DNA of 64,000 nucleotides from Synanceia verrucosa (lineage: Eukaryota; Chordata; Actinopteri; Perciformes; Synanceiidae): the NCBI GenBank assembly GCA_029721515.1, contig CM056558.1:16957240-17021239 (forward strand). Reading direction: 5' to 3'. The notes under the pieces were generated by a model, which was given only the letters and a program-made list of their open reading frames with translations, did no database searches and was not told where the DNA came from. The translations under genes were made by a program, and so were the position numbers. How positions within the stretch are numbered: the first letter of the stretch is position 1; each line of letters starts with the position of its first letter. Positions 40,169 to 46,190 of this stretch are shown piece after piece.

Positions 40169-43100
40169 TAAAAAATAGCACATCTCTGCCAACGCATTTC
40201 ATGCAGTTTGTCCAAGTACAGATACTATCACCCAAATTAGCAAATTATCATCAACGGCCCTCATATTGCTACAGTGTTTTCCATTATTATTGCTTTACTC
40301 ATTTCTTACATGCATTACTAAACTACATTTAGAAAATTGCTTTTACTGAAGCTTCTCAACAGGAAATGAATGCACTGTTTAGTCATAGTGATTCTCCACT
40401 CTCTCATAGAAACCAGCAACATTTCCTAATTACTCATTTTTCTGGACATTGTGAAGCTCTGTCCTGGAGTCAGGAAAAGTCATCATCGACGAGCTATAAT
40501 ATCCTTCTTTCTCCAAAATGTCAACACTTGCAGTGACAGAGACAAAAGATTCTCATTTCCTGAGTCACCGCAGTGCATTTAATCAGGTTTGGATTGTGGT
40601 TCATTTGGAAAAGGCCCAGTGAGCCCGAAGGACTGAAGACATTAGAATGACAATTAAAAACCAAATAAATAAATATGTGAAGTCGAGCTAGAGAAATTAA
40701 ATGTTATGTACAGAACAAACCTGGTAGCCGGCTTACCTGTAAATAGGATCCTGCATCACCATCATCTTGCTCTCATCCCACGTCCACTCCTTCTTCTGTG
40801 GAAACAACAACTGTAAGCTCACATCATAATTTATTTTTTTTTGAATATATGAAGCTATGGACAAAAGGAAGGGAACACACATTAATTGGTGAAGCTTAAC
40901 ATTAAACCACAATGGTAAAAAATAAAACAAATACATTCATTTCAGTCTCATGACTCAGAGTGAACTGCATCAGACTCTTTTGGTGCAGATATTATAAATC
41001 CATACAATCTCCATGATTTTGACATAATTTACATATTTTTCTTTTTTTCGACCCATCTGTTTGTATCTTCCTTTCAGTTTAATGTCACGATTAAAATGTG
41101 AAAACATGAGTACACAGGAATTATTCATGTTGATTTCCATCTCCACAGAGCTTTGTTCACTCAATCAGTCAATGACTCTCATCTCTAGTCTTTCATCGCC
41201 TCCGACACACTTAGAAATGAAGATAGATTGCTGACCATCGCACTTGACATTTTGGCATTCCGACCAGGGAGCAAAACAAGATGAGAAAATGGGTGAAGTT
41301 AAATCATTCTTCTATTGACTGGCCTTTCATTCAATCCCACCAGTTAATTTGACATTGATGAATATTTACGACATCAGCCAATACAACAAAGAAGGAACGT
41401 TCACTTAAATCACCACCATCTTTCCTCTCTCGCTTTTCAGACAAGCAAGTTTGGCTTCAAATTTTTGGCTGGGTGGAAGGCCTCCTTGGATGGCATAAGT
41501 TCTTGATTATATAAAAGAGACTCGATCTGAACAGGGACCCAAGGACAGTCAGAGTTGATCTTAATAGACACGATGGATAATAGAGGTGACAGTTTGGAGG
41601 AAACCTTAACTTTCCCTGAAAATTCCAATTTCAATCTTTACTTTTCAGTGTCATCCTCAACACACAGAATGTTATCCTTAAGAAAGTACATGGTCAAAAC
41701 CCATCAGCCTCAGCAAACAGACAGGTCCGATGCAAAAATACATCCCAATGACATTACATATAGCGAGCGAGTGACTTTTCCACCCGAGGTGTTTGATGGA
41801 GAGATAGTGCCAGCCCTTCCTGTCTGCTGCTATCAGACTACAACACACTCAATTCCTGTTACTCTGCACACATCCAGCAATACAACAGACATATGCAATA
41901 TACAAAAATACTTGTGCAATACTACTCATATTCATATTCATTAACTCTTATGTTGAGACAGTGCTGCAAATCTGTGGACTATATGTATACTTCTTATCTA
42001 TTAGTGTGCAATTTCACTTTTTTCCTTTTATATCATTCATTATGCTACCTTTATTACACCAGTTGTCCACTGTGGTTCACATATTTTACTCACTTTTCTT
42101 GTATTTATGACGCCTTAGTTTTTTTTCCGTCTTGGTTGTTTTTCATACCGATGTTATTATCTTATTTTTATTTTTATAGGTCTTCTTGTAATATTGCACT
42201 ATCCACTTTGCTGCTATAACAATGCAAATGTCACTGTTTGTGGGACTGATAAAGGATAATCTTATATGATATTCTGCAAAGCATGTACCACCCATACACA
42301 GTCCTGTTTACACTCAAAATAAGGCTCAGTTACACAGCTGAGCATTAATATTCTTCTACCGTGTAATGAACAGGTTGCTCCTTAGAAGACCATTTAGACA
42401 ATTCAATTAAGCCTCCTTTTAATGAGACACTAATGTATATGTGCAATGTGCATCTGCTCGTAACTACATGTCAAGGTCAGTGCACCCCCCTCTGTTACAT
42501 ACATGCAATAGAGAATTCCTCAATATTCATTTTTCATCAACAGTTGTCTGTCTTCATGCTGCAGAATTACTGAGACCCTGATATTATTGCCAATTAGAAA
42601 AGGCAGCAACCTTCGAGCTAACTTTGTACTGACTTTGCTCTGGCTCTGCACATATGCTCTGTGTGAACAGAACAACAGTTTAAACACAAGATGATGGTCT
42701 TTTGTTCTATTAAATATTAAATATATTTTAGAGGACTCCAGCAGAGGAGGCTAAAATCTTGAAAAACAGTGAATAGTTTCAAGTCTGGATTAATGAACTG
42801 AGAGGAAAAACTAAACCTGTTGCCTAGCGAGGAGACTGGGCGGCACTACTAAGTGACTTCCCTTTGTTCCCGTGCACCTGTCAGACTCCAGTCGACTCCA
42901 GGCTGTGTCTGTGGATTACAGCTGTCACCACACCTGGAAACAGAGATCCTCTTGTCTCCAGTCTCAGTGTTCCCTCCTCTGGTTCTCATGTTGTCTATTC
43001 TCTTGTCCTTTTGTCCCTGTATTTTTCAGCATGTGTCCCTCTTTTCCTTCAATATCTTCTGCCATATTTACAATTCCCCTCAGGCATTTTGTCCTCCCAC

Positions 43101-43676
43101 GCAATGTCTCCGTTCTCACCTCTCTCTGCCATCTAGACGAGGCTCAATCATCACCTCCTACCTCATACTGGATACAGGAAATGGATCTGGACTGGTTCAT
43201 TATAGTGCCCGTTTTAGCACCAAATACCTTCAGAGCACGATTGAAACAATATGTTTTAGGTCTACCTGTTCAGAAAAGTTGAGTAATAATAGTAAAAAGT
43301 TGGATGGCTTTCTTTGTTCATAGTCTAATTTTATTCAAATGTGTTTGGCTATGAACAGAGAACAGATATCCAGCAAAATAGCGTTAGTCCGCTTACCAGA
43401 TGTTTGTATGCTCTTACAAAAATAAACTTTTATATGTTGTTAAGTTGAAGAAGATAGCCAATCAAAGCATAATAAAAAGACATGGTGATGTGAAATAACA
43501 TCACTAAAATACAGCCACACCCAAAGAGAAGATACTTGAACAGAGAAAAGAGAATGGAGACCAAATAAAAAAAGGTCACTCACTTTTTTCTTTTTCCTCA
43601 AGGCGACTTTCACTCCGTCTACAGACACCACGATGTTGACTTTTTTCTTCTTTATGTTTTTCACCTTGAACTCATA
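1218..43676 (-). CDS. nos1ap: nos1ap (CAPON) nitric oxide synthase 1 adaptor protein, partial: five internal exons
   Basis: This is the gene-level entry; coding parts are join(43676..43584, 40795..40737, 18183..18075, 5073..4941, 1387..1218) on the minus strand. The spliced exons read 188 codons without a stop, and phases fit at all four junctions (0, 2, 0, 1). The protein reads [68 protein letters not shown] and RGVTDLDA in order, which I recognise as NOS1AP. The known vertebrate protein is a cytosolic adaptor: its N-terminal PTB domain binds partners such as Dexras1 and Scribble, and its C-terminal PDZ ligand binds neuronal NOS. The window covers most of the PTB domain and the start of the linker. 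The first exon(s), the coiled coil and the C-terminus lie outside. Teleosts can carry two co-orthologues (a and b), and I cannot tell which this is. Confidence 0.96.
2513..2640 (-). mobile_element. Dispersed repeat, copy 1 (family shared with 37.7 kb and 50.3 kb)
   Basis: On the minus strand this reads GAAGAGCTGGGAG, then CCAGTGAACACACCATAAGG and GGGTCCTAAAGAGGAACTGG. The same order of blocks occurs on the plus strand at 37710-37825 and 50262-50402. The copies are diverged but clearly homologous. I cannot name the family; inverted-repeat ends are not clear here. Confidence 0.7.
3210..3450. repeat. Pyrimidine-rich low-complexity tract
   Basis: About 240 bp strongly enriched in C and T on the plus strand, made of irregular CTCC, TCTCC and TTCC units. 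It creates long open frames of biased composition (Ser, Pro, Leu, Phe) that should not be taken as genes. Confidence 0.7.
4422..4765 (+). mobile_element. LINE 3' end (teleost L2/Maui-like), truncated
   Basis: It starts with ATCC units (CCATCCATCCATCCATT) and continues with GGTCGCAGGGGGGCTGGAGC, GGGTACACCCTGGACAAG, CCAATTAACCTAATCCCCA, GGTGGGAGGAAGCCAGAGTA and TGTGAGGCGACAGTGCTAAT, ending at CACTGCACCACCGTGC. I recognise this as the very common teleost LINE 3' region. Only the tail is present, the usual result of incomplete reverse transcription. The clade name is from memory, and strand is given as the orientation of the recognised consensus. Confidence 0.8.
4941..5073 (-). CDS. nos1ap: nos1ap exon encoding [21 protein letters not shown]...GNDS
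   Basis: This 133-nt exon encodes 44 codons plus one base. The acceptor is ...CCATCCAG and the donor is [26 protein letters not shown] is the C-terminal helix of the PTB domain, which packs over the peptide-binding groove in this fold. The next residues, SLQHTQQNADGQEDSHREKN and GNDS, start the hydrophilic linker. The helix is conserved with mammals; divergence begins after GQED, where this fish gene reads SHREKNGNDS. The single trailing G pairs with the first two bases of the next exon to give alanine. Confidence 0.96.
6640..6905 (+). repeat. Dispersed teleost repeat containing GAGGTCACAGTGACCTTGACC
   Basis: Recognisable consensus blocks occur in order: CATCCACGTCTGTCC, GAGTTATAG, GTGAGGTCACAGTGACCTTG followed by ACCTTTGA, CAAGTGGATGTTTGTGC, and CATGTTCATGAGAAATGGGA. 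I know this as a high-copy repeat in fish genomes but cannot assign its class. A shorter, more degraded relative lies at about 62740-62895. The palindromic GGTCACAGTGACC core resembles a nuclear-receptor half-site pair, most likely by chance of the repeat consensus. Confidence 0.6.
8527..8770. promoter_or_regulatory. Candidate conserved non-coding element in nos1ap intron
   Basis: This 240-bp block lacks repeats and has a composition typical of vertebrate conserved non-coding elements: homeodomain-like CAATTAATGG and GATTAAAC, an E-box inside ATTCAGCTGATTATAG, and GCATTAAATGGCG. It contains a chance open frame with no protein similarity I recognise. Conservation cannot be shown from one sequence. 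Confidence 0.3.
8883..9421 (+). mobile_element. Non-autonomous hAT-like element with GTGCGATAT ends, copy 1
   Basis: The left end reads TAACTGTGCGATATTAC and the right end, in reverse complement, TAGAGTTGTGCGATATGG, so the ends are inverted. Inside are the shared blocks TTGTGGTTTAGATA, AGCACAGACATAATAATATG, ACCAGTAACGTTA and CGGGGTATAAAAATACC. Copies of the same family lie at 19004-19552 and 27605-28073. A short frame starting at 9271 (MEEESTMESENNVTSNV) may be what remains of the start of a transposase gene; this is inference. I did not find a clean target duplication. Confidence 0.65.
8888..8920. repeat. Short AT microsatellite inside hAT-like copy 1
   Basis: The run ACATATATATATATATATC sits a few bases inside the left end of the element, at a place where the third copy reads GATATACATTG. 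It is a local expansion of the terminal sequence. Confidence 0.6.
11704..11728. repeat. Perfect inverted repeat flanking an element end
   Basis: Arms GGATGAGAGGT (11704-11714) and ACCTCTCATCC (11718-11728) are exact reverse complements around a 3-bp loop. The right arm runs directly into the terminal repeat of the element that starts at 11728. Confidence 0.8.
11728..12243. mobile_element. Terminal-inverted-repeat miniature element (GTGGCGCTTTTCCACT family)
   Basis: The left end reads CAGTGGCGCTTTTCCACTAC; the right end in reverse complement reads TTGTAGCACTTTTCCACAGG. Subterminal blocks are rich in GGTAC motifs: CATGGTACAGTATGGCACGG on the left, and ACTAGGTACCAGGTACTAAT followed by GGAAAAGCACC on the right. 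I recognise this as a common fish miniature DNA transposon, superfamily uncertain. It has no intact coding frame. Target duplication could not be fixed. Confidence 0.7.
12938..12973. repeat. (GA)n microsatellite
   Basis: About 36 bp of uninterrupted GA units, followed by GTGAGACAAG. Confidence 0.95.
13605..13637. repeat. (AAAT)n to (AAAC)n compound microsatellite
   Basis: AAAT units pass into five AAAC units, a simple tetranucleotide tract in intron DNA. Confidence 0.9.
13857..15008 (+). mobile_element. Tc1-like DNA transposon relic with internal deletion
   Basis: Both ends of a common fish Tc1-family element are present. The left end carries TATTCACAGCACTTCACTTT and CCCCATTATGACAACATGAA; the right end carries TGTACATGTGATTTCTTATT, CATAATGGGGTGTTGTGTG and GCGCTCTGAATACT, the mirror of the left. 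The interior carries transposase-derived blocks on the plus strand. Around 14100-14112 the sequence jumps from the 5' subterminal region straight into the middle of the transposase, so the 5' half of the gene, including the DNA-binding domain, has been lost. It cannot encode an active transposase. The target TA duplication is not clear. Confidence 0.9.
14105..14812 (+). pseudogene. Tc1-like transposase remnant, catalytic-domain part only
   Basis: Diverged transposase reading can be followed in shifting frames. Recognisable blocks are GGTAGAGTGGCCAGACAGAA (VARQKP), CTCTGGTCTGATGAGATTGA (the LWSDE catalytic aspartate region), GTGAAGCATGGTGGTGGCAG (VKHGGGS), CATCTTTCAGCAGGACAACG (IFQQDND, second catalytic aspartate) and GAGTGGCCCAGCCAGAACCC (EWPSQNPDLN). 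Multiple frameshifts, stops (such as AACTTAACA where AACCN-ATTGAACA is usual) and the lost N-terminal half show it is dead. Confidence 0.88.
15854..16535. mobile_element. Tc1/mariner-type non-autonomous element with TA flanks
   Basis: The left end TACTGCTCAAAAGTCTGGAA and the right end in reverse complement TAATGTTCTAAAGTTTGGAA match at 18 of 23 positions over the first 23 bp, and both begin with TA, the target site of Tc1/mariner elements. The CAAAAGTTTGGA-like terminus is typical of Tc1 relatives. The 680-bp interior has no recognisable transposase, so I read it as an internally deleted or miniature copy. Confidence 0.65.
17681..17840. mobile_element. GTAACT-rich dispersed repeat, copy 1
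   Basis: It begins AGTGTTGGGGTAGTAACTCA and is filled with AGTTACTTTTT, AAAGTATTGCC and CAGTAACTTGAG motifs. This is a common fish repeat opening with AGTGTTGGG and rich in GTAACTA. A second copy occupies 37492-37949. Probably a miniature DNA transposon; superfamily not assigned. Confidence 0.6.
18075..18183 (-). CDS. nos1ap: nos1ap exon encoding [20 protein letters not shown]...FKSKKK
   Basis: This 109-nt exon starts with one base that completes the preceding arginine, then encodes 36 residues in phase: [20 protein letters not shown], then GQSNVFRCNVFKSKKK. The acceptor is ...CTATCTTTCAG and the donor is GTGAGA. This is the best conserved stretch of the protein, covering the late beta strands of the PTB fold; I see no substitution relative to my recollection of the mammalian sequence. 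It is isolated by introns of 22.6 kb (upstream) and 13.0 kb (downstream). Its near-invariance argues for an intact, functional gene and not a pseudogene. Confidence 0.97.
19004..19552 (+). mobile_element. Non-autonomous hAT-like element, copy 2 (ends worn)
   Basis: It shares with copies 1 and 3 the blocks CGTAAGACATAAGCC, TTGTGGTTTAGATA, CTGCTTTGTGGTAGCATGT, GTAGCTCGGGAGTAAA, GTGTGAATGATTC, ACCAGTAACGTTACA and CGTTATCGGGATATAAAATT followed by GGCTATA. The extreme GTGCGATAT ends are not preserved. About 160 bp at 19290-19450 has no counterpart in the other two, indicating either an insertion here or a deletion in the others. Confidence 0.6.
19672..20125. mobile_element. Probable hAT-like element, left end TAGGGGTGCAACGATT
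   Basis: The start TAGGGGTGCAACGATTCGTT with AAAATTTACTGATAATA resembles a common fish hAT miniature element whose consensus holds TCGACTAATCG-type palindromes. The matching right end is not clear; AGTCAACTTTATCG near 20090 may be part of it. Boundaries are approximate. Confidence 0.45.
20210..20668. mobile_element. piggyBac-type miniature element with TTAA duplication, copy 1
   Basis: TTAA at 20210-20213 and 20665-20668 flank perfect 14-bp inverted repeats CTCATTGAGTGCCA (20214-20227) and TGGCACTCAATGAG (20651-20664). TTAA duplication is the signature of piggyBac transposition. The 451-bp interior encodes no transposase. Two diverged relatives share internal blocks (for example TCTCCACTTCCTGCTTTGAT and GTGGCGTATAC) at 23991-24357 and, inverted, at 52075-52469. 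Confidence 0.88.
21256..21287. repeat. (TG)n microsatellite
   Basis: About 30 bp of TG units following TGGTGTGTGTATG. Confidence 0.9.
21469..21502. repeat. (CA)n microsatellite
   Basis: CA units with one CTCACA interruption. It lies within 250 bp of the TG tract at 21256, in opposite orientation, so the two could pair in single-stranded form. Confidence 0.9.
21758..22260. mobile_element. Mariner-type miniature element with 58-bp inverted repeats and TA flanks
   Basis: Between TA dinucleotides (21758-21759 and 22259-22260) the ends are long inverted repeats. The left 58 bp starting CAGAAGCCCTAAACGGCCAT and the right 58 bp in reverse complement starting CAGAAGTTCTAAACAGTCAT agree at 50 of 58 positions without gaps, both passing through GCATTCATA and TTATTTCCTC. 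TA duplication fits Tc1/mariner. Subterminal ATCTCGAGA and ATAACGAAA-like motifs recur inside. There is no coding frame of note. Confidence 0.82.
23830..23987. mobile_element. Miniature element with perfect 14-bp TIR TGTTTTCACACCTG
   Basis: TGTTTTCACACCTG (23830-23843) is exactly mirrored by CAGGTGTGAAAACA (23974-23987). The interior has the inverted GAACCACATTTTGGTCCAC and GGTCCGAACCAAGG blocks of a well-known fish miniature transposon. Only 158 bp long. It abuts the truncated piggyBac-type copy at 23991, so it may have inserted at that element's left end. Confidence 0.75.
23991..24357. mobile_element. piggyBac-type miniature element, copy 2 (left end truncated)
   Basis: It starts at TTGAGTGCCAGCC, inside the left repeat of copy 1, and continues with GCCAGTGTTTTTTGCCC, TTTCAAGACCC, ATGAAAGAAGAGACTC, TCTCCACTTCCTGCTTTGAT and GTGGCGTATACTG, ending at a degraded right repeat before TTAA (24354-24357). 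The missing left TTAA coincides with the neighbouring miniature element. Confidence 0.78.
24976..25003. repeat. (TG)n microsatellite
   Basis: About 28 bp of TG units. Purine-rich GA tracts follow at 25030-25050. Confidence 0.9.
27605..28073 (+). mobile_element. Non-autonomous hAT-like element, copy 3
   Basis: The left end TGACTGTGTGATATTACGAT and the right end in reverse complement TAGAGCAGTGCGATATGGAC are inverted relatives. Shared internal blocks with copies 1 and 2 are TAAAAATGTCTACCGTATGA, GCTGGATAATCCAAATG, GAGTAAACAGCAGCATGGAG, AATGTCACCAGTAACGTTAC and GGCTATATCAGGACATACAA. The GTAGCTCGGGAGT block is duplicated in tandem here (about 27835-27880). A short reading from the ATG at 27891 (MEDVVLRVNDSENNVTSNVT) aligns with the copy 1 frame (MESENNVTSNV). 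Confidence 0.65.
30390..30520 (-). mobile_element. Fragment of the GTGCGATAT hAT-like family
   Basis: Minus-strand relative of the right part of the family: ATCTTGATATAGCTAATTTT and ATATCCTGATAATAAAAATA, then CTCCTCCATGCTCC, which mirrors GCATGGAGGA of the full copies. Boundaries are approximate. Confidence 0.5.
31218..31250. repeat. (CA)n microsatellite
   Basis: About 32 bp of uninterrupted CA units. Confidence 0.93.
31721..31747. repeat. (TG)n microsatellite
   Basis: About 27 bp of TG units, 0.5 kb from the CA tract at 31218 and in opposite orientation. Confidence 0.9.
35040..35083. repeat. (ATT)n microsatellite
   Basis: About 44 bp of pure ATT units. Confidence 0.95.
35373..35411. repeat. 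(CA)n microsatellite with one CG interruption
   Basis: CA units with a single ACGCAC interruption, in a segment that reads open in several frames only because of the repeat. Confidence 0.93.
36536..36600 (-). mobile_element. End fragment of the GTGCGATAT hAT-like family
   Basis: CTAGTGCTGTGTGATATGG, then ACAAAATTGTATATCTTGAT and ACAGCTAATTTTATATC, is the reverse complement of the right end of copies 1 and 3. No left partner end was found nearby. Confidence 0.6.
37672..37706. repeat. Poly-T followed by poly-G tract
   Basis: About 19 T, then GGGT, then 10 G. Length is probably unstable and sequencing here error-prone. Confidence 0.9.
37710..37825 (+). mobile_element. Dispersed repeat, copy 2 (family of 2513-2640)
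   Basis: CGTACATCTGTAAGGCTGG, AGAGCTGGGAGG, CCAGTGAACACACCATAAGG and GAGGGTCCTAAAGAGTAACT match copy 1 (inverted) and copy 3 in order. It is nested in the GTAACT-rich element. Confidence 0.7.
38658..38681. repeat. (TG)n microsatellite
   Basis: GAGAGTGAGAGTGAG passes into about 22 bp of TG units. Confidence 0.88.
39265..39720. mobile_element. Degenerate LINE fragment beginning at CCATC repeats
   Basis: It starts with irregular CCATCCATCTATCC units, then GGGGTTGCGGGCTAGC, CAGACTTCCCTTTCCCCAG, CATTCCGAGGCAAG, CACCCCGGTCAGATGCC, GCAGCTCTACTCAGAGCTCC and CATTTCGGCCTCTGC. I recognise this as the coding 3' region of a widespread fish LINE, seen on its complement. Heavy decay and several small deletions. 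The family name is not certain. Confidence 0.65.
39995..40162. repeat. Long (TA)n tract with imperfect palindromes
   Basis: About 165 bp made almost entirely of TA units with short CACA, GTAC and GTGT breaks. It can fold on itself as a long hairpin. Apparent open frames of Ile-Tyr repeats here are artefacts of the tract. Confidence 0.93.
40737..40795 (-). CDS. nos1ap: nos1ap exon encoding [20 protein letters not shown]
   Basis: This 59-nt exon encodes 19 codons plus two bases of the next codon. The acceptor is ...TTTCCACAG and the donor is GTAAGC. Its residues, including EWTWDESKM and QDPIYR, are hallmarks of the NOS1AP PTB domain. The final AG joins the first G of the next exon to make the arginine of [12 protein letters not shown], so the junction is precise. 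It lies only 2.8 kb from the preceding exon but 22.6 kb from the next. The length that preserves phase and the near-identity to the family leave little doubt. Confidence 0.95.
40796..43583 (-). other. nos1ap: nos1ap intron of 2.79 kb
   Basis: Donor GTGAGT beside 43583, acceptor CCACAG beside 40796. It contains a LINE 3' tail (about 41800-42270) and an AT-rich non-repetitive block (42300-42480). The rest, 40800-41780 and 42500-43580, has no feature I can support; open frames around 42850-43320 lack recognisable protein motifs. Confidence 0.85.
41800..42270 (+). mobile_element. LINE 3' end with untranslated tail
   Basis: The end ATTGCACTATCCACTTTGCT, GCTATAACAATGCAAATGTC and GGGACTGATAAAGGATAATC, then TTATAT, matches the 3' tail of common fish non-LTR retrotransposons, which finish in GGGACTAATAAAGGAT and a short TCTTA repeat. 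T-rich sequence upstream (41990-42180) fits the untranslated region. The left boundary is uncertain. Confidence 0.65.
43584..43676 (-). CDS. nos1ap: nos1ap exon encoding the PTB segment YEFKVKN...LRKKKK
   Basis: This 93-nt exon encodes 31 residues in phase 0, starting [20 protein letters not shown] and ending in a lysine run. The acceptor is a pyrimidine-rich tract ending TTTGCAG and the donor is GTGAGT. The segment corresponds to roughly residues 60-90 of mammalian NOS1AP, central strands of the PTB fold, with SVDGVKV as its most conserved core. Two lysine-rich stretches (KKKK after NI, and the exon end) make this a highly basic surface. The exon end is an A-rich run (AAAAAGAAAAAA) against the donor, so lysine number here could vary between species or alleles. 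It is probably exon 3 in human numbering; the preceding exon was not found in the 20 kb upstream within the window. Confidence 0.95.
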
Positions 43677-44085
43677 CTGCAAAGAGAAGACAGGCAGACG
43701 GGATGTATTAGGATTTGGAGGGACGAAGGAAGACAGCGACACTGATAGAGCCTCTGAAATATTTGAAGATGGGCCAGTCCGTCTGGAGGCAGAAAAAACA
43801 CTTGATAGCTAAAGGACAGTGTCGGAACATGACCAAAAGAAATGCTGCTTTTGTCCTTTGTGTTGGACAAATAATCGGTAACTTCTGTCTTGTTAAAGTC
43901 AGTAACACATTTAATCAGATTTCTCCATTATTTAATAAATACAGAGTACATGTTTTGTTGGGGAGCTGAAACATTTTGCTGGCTTATTTCTTATATCTGA
44001 GGGGACCTGTCAGCTCGAGAGCCATGAACTCAGCCAATCAACACCGCCTTACAGCATTTCACTCAGTGTCAGTCTAGAACCAAGG

Positions 44086-44530
44086 GTGTCAAACTCATTC
44101 AGCCCAATGTGATCTCAAGCAGGGCTGACTAGTTAAACCATTCCATAATAACCTATCAATAATAAGACCTTAAAATATTTCCCTTTCTTTTAAGTCTGAA
44201 GAAATCGGCGTTGATTCTGAAATGAATGAATGTTCACGATTACTGAACAAACAATCCATTTACAAAACAGATGATGAACAGCCTGAGCAACCACGTTGAT
44301 GGCTGTGTGGTTTCCTCAATCATCTCTTTTCTCCTTTTATGTTTTAATTTTTTGCATATTTTGAAAAGAGGAGTTAAGACACCAAGCATAATGGATTTAC
44401 TTCACTGAAGAAATTGGTCCATTTTGCTTGGAAACCCTATGCTTGACAGTGTTGTGTAGCATTTTAAAATGTCATTTTACTGAAAAATTGGAAGTAAAGA
44501 TATTCAGTGGGCCAGATCGGACTCAATGAT
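44086..44530. mobile_element. Dispersed DNA-transposon-like repeat starting GGGTGTCAAACTCATT
   Basis: AAGGGTGTCAAACTCATTCA, GCCCAATGTGATCTCAAGC, ATAATAACCTATCAATAATA and, near the right, CAGTGGGCCAGATCGGACTC are consensus blocks of a common fish repeat whose two ends are inverted copies of GGGTGTCAAACTC. The right inverted end is missing here. Confidence 0.55.
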
Positions 44531-45894
44531 CATTAAAGTTATTTGAGCAAGGCCAAGTGATTTAATGAAGCTGCCAACAGTAGAGGAAAAAATGCCATCA
44601 TCTGAATAACGAAAAGAAACATTTCAAATGGTGAATTACTGAGGTTACGTTGCCACGTAACAAATGCAGTAACCCAGCTGACATTCCGATCCAATCCAAC
44701 TCACATTTATGATAAATACATTTGTCACAGAAAATGATAAACAGCCCTGCCGAATGAACACAGCATGGTTGGTGGACCTCTGTCACAGTCAATTTACACA
44801 CCATAGATCACACTGAGACGGCTTCTGTCGTCTCCACTCCATCTAATGGAGCTGTGAGCGCTGTCAAACAACAGCACTCTCTCAGTAGTACACCACAGCA
44901 TGGAAACAGTGTTTGCATATCAAATACATCGCATGTGCAGAAAGTGGCTTTTGGGTTATTGTACGAATCCTGTGTTTAGATCCAAGTATGTGCACAGACA
45001 CATGCAGCTAGGTGCATGACAGCATACCTCCCTCTGCTATAACTCTCTGCAGTTCGACGGTATTCTGGTTGAGTGGGATCTATTTGAGTTGTACAGAACC
45101 ACCTGTCACAGCAGCCTGGAGAAGCATTGGCTCCAAGTACCGTCTGTATGTATATTTCTCCCCGAGTTAGTGTGTCCTGCTGGGTGATACACTGGTGTGC
45201 TTGCATTTTTATGCAAGAAGAGCAACTGGAGTTAAGAGTCAAAGTCATAAAGCCTTCCATCCGGAGATGCCGCAAGATTCAACTTGTTTACTCAAAAGGA
45301 AATTCTCTAACGCTTCAGGGAAATCTGCTCAGCGCAAGGAAGTGAGAAATCGAAACTTAAAACGGCGCTGAAAGGGCAACAGCAGTGAGACGGTACTCCG
45401 TTCAGAGAAGCTGACATGTTGATTCACCTCACACCCTCCAACCAACACAAAAAAGTTGAGCAATGCAATCACAGGTTTTTTGTTTAATGAAGTTCTTTAA
45501 ACTGATGACCTTGCATTATCACTTGAAGCTGCCAAAATTCAAAATTTCTGGCAAAATCTGCCATGTCATACAGTGTGGCTGCAGAGTACATAAAAAATAT
45601 GATGGTGTTTCACAATTGCTGTGTTTGCACCAAATCACCTCTAAAATCATATTTGAATAGAGATGCTATTAGTCATGTTTTCCCACCCGCTTGCTGTCAA
45701 TCAATCTGTCAATATTCCTGCTACAGTGTCTTAGCAGTTTGGTTGCCTTCACCACCTGTAGATAGTCCTGTGGTGTCACTCTGGATTGAATTAATATTGA
45801 ACTGTTTTCTCAGACATAGTTGCAGTTTCTTTTAAAAGCCCAGTTCACAAAAAAAAACAAAAAAAACACAAAACAGTGAGGTCGGTTTAAAGTC

Positions 45895-46190
45895 AGTAAT
45901 GCTGCATTCGAGTTATATCGGAAGTTGGGATTCGTAACAAGGAATGACGTCACATTCGAGTTGATGGCGTTCGAGTAAACAAGTTGATGGATGCCTCCAG
46001 TGAAAAGTTGGTTGTGCTTGTGGGAATGCAGAAAGCACAAAGAAGACGTGGAGGGTGTGTGTTTGTTCTCCAGTGTAATTATGCGTGGGAAAGACATTTG
46101 AGTCTATTGTAGACTGTAACATATCACACTACATGGCACAAATCCAGAGCACTGCCATCTTGGATTATGACGTTGTGGTCAAGTCTTGGT
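45895..46190. mobile_element. Possible miniature element starting TGCTGCATTCGAGTTATATC
   Basis: TGCTGCATTCGAGTTATATC, GGAAGTTGGGATTCGTAAC and GGAATGACGTCACATTCGAG resemble a fish miniature transposon with CATTCGAGT ends. The right end is not recognisable and boundaries are guesses. Confidence 0.35.

Larger units (their letters stand above)
18184..40736 (-). other. nos1ap: nos1ap intron of 22.55 kb
   Basis: Donor GTAAGC beside 40736, acceptor TTTCAG beside 18184. It is the largest complete intron in the window. It carries hAT-like copies 2 and 3, the piggyBac-type miniature element and a truncated relative, the 58-bp TIR mariner-type element, a GTAACT repeat with a nested repeat, a LINE fragment and most of the microsatellites, ending in a long TA tract. 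Stretches such as 22300-23000, 25600-27400, 28400-30300 and 32000-34900 show no element I recognise and no exon. Confidence 0.85.

Noticed and set aside
39970..40192. Ile/Tyr-repeat proteins on both strands
   Set aside because: They are direct translations of the TA microsatellite.
42853..43323. 156-codon frame, the longest in the window, with two overlapping frames
   Set aside because: No recognisable domain and Leu/Ser/Pro-rich from CT-rich DNA. It lies on the opposite strand inside a nos1ap intron. Several overlapping frames of similar length in the same DNA argue for chance.
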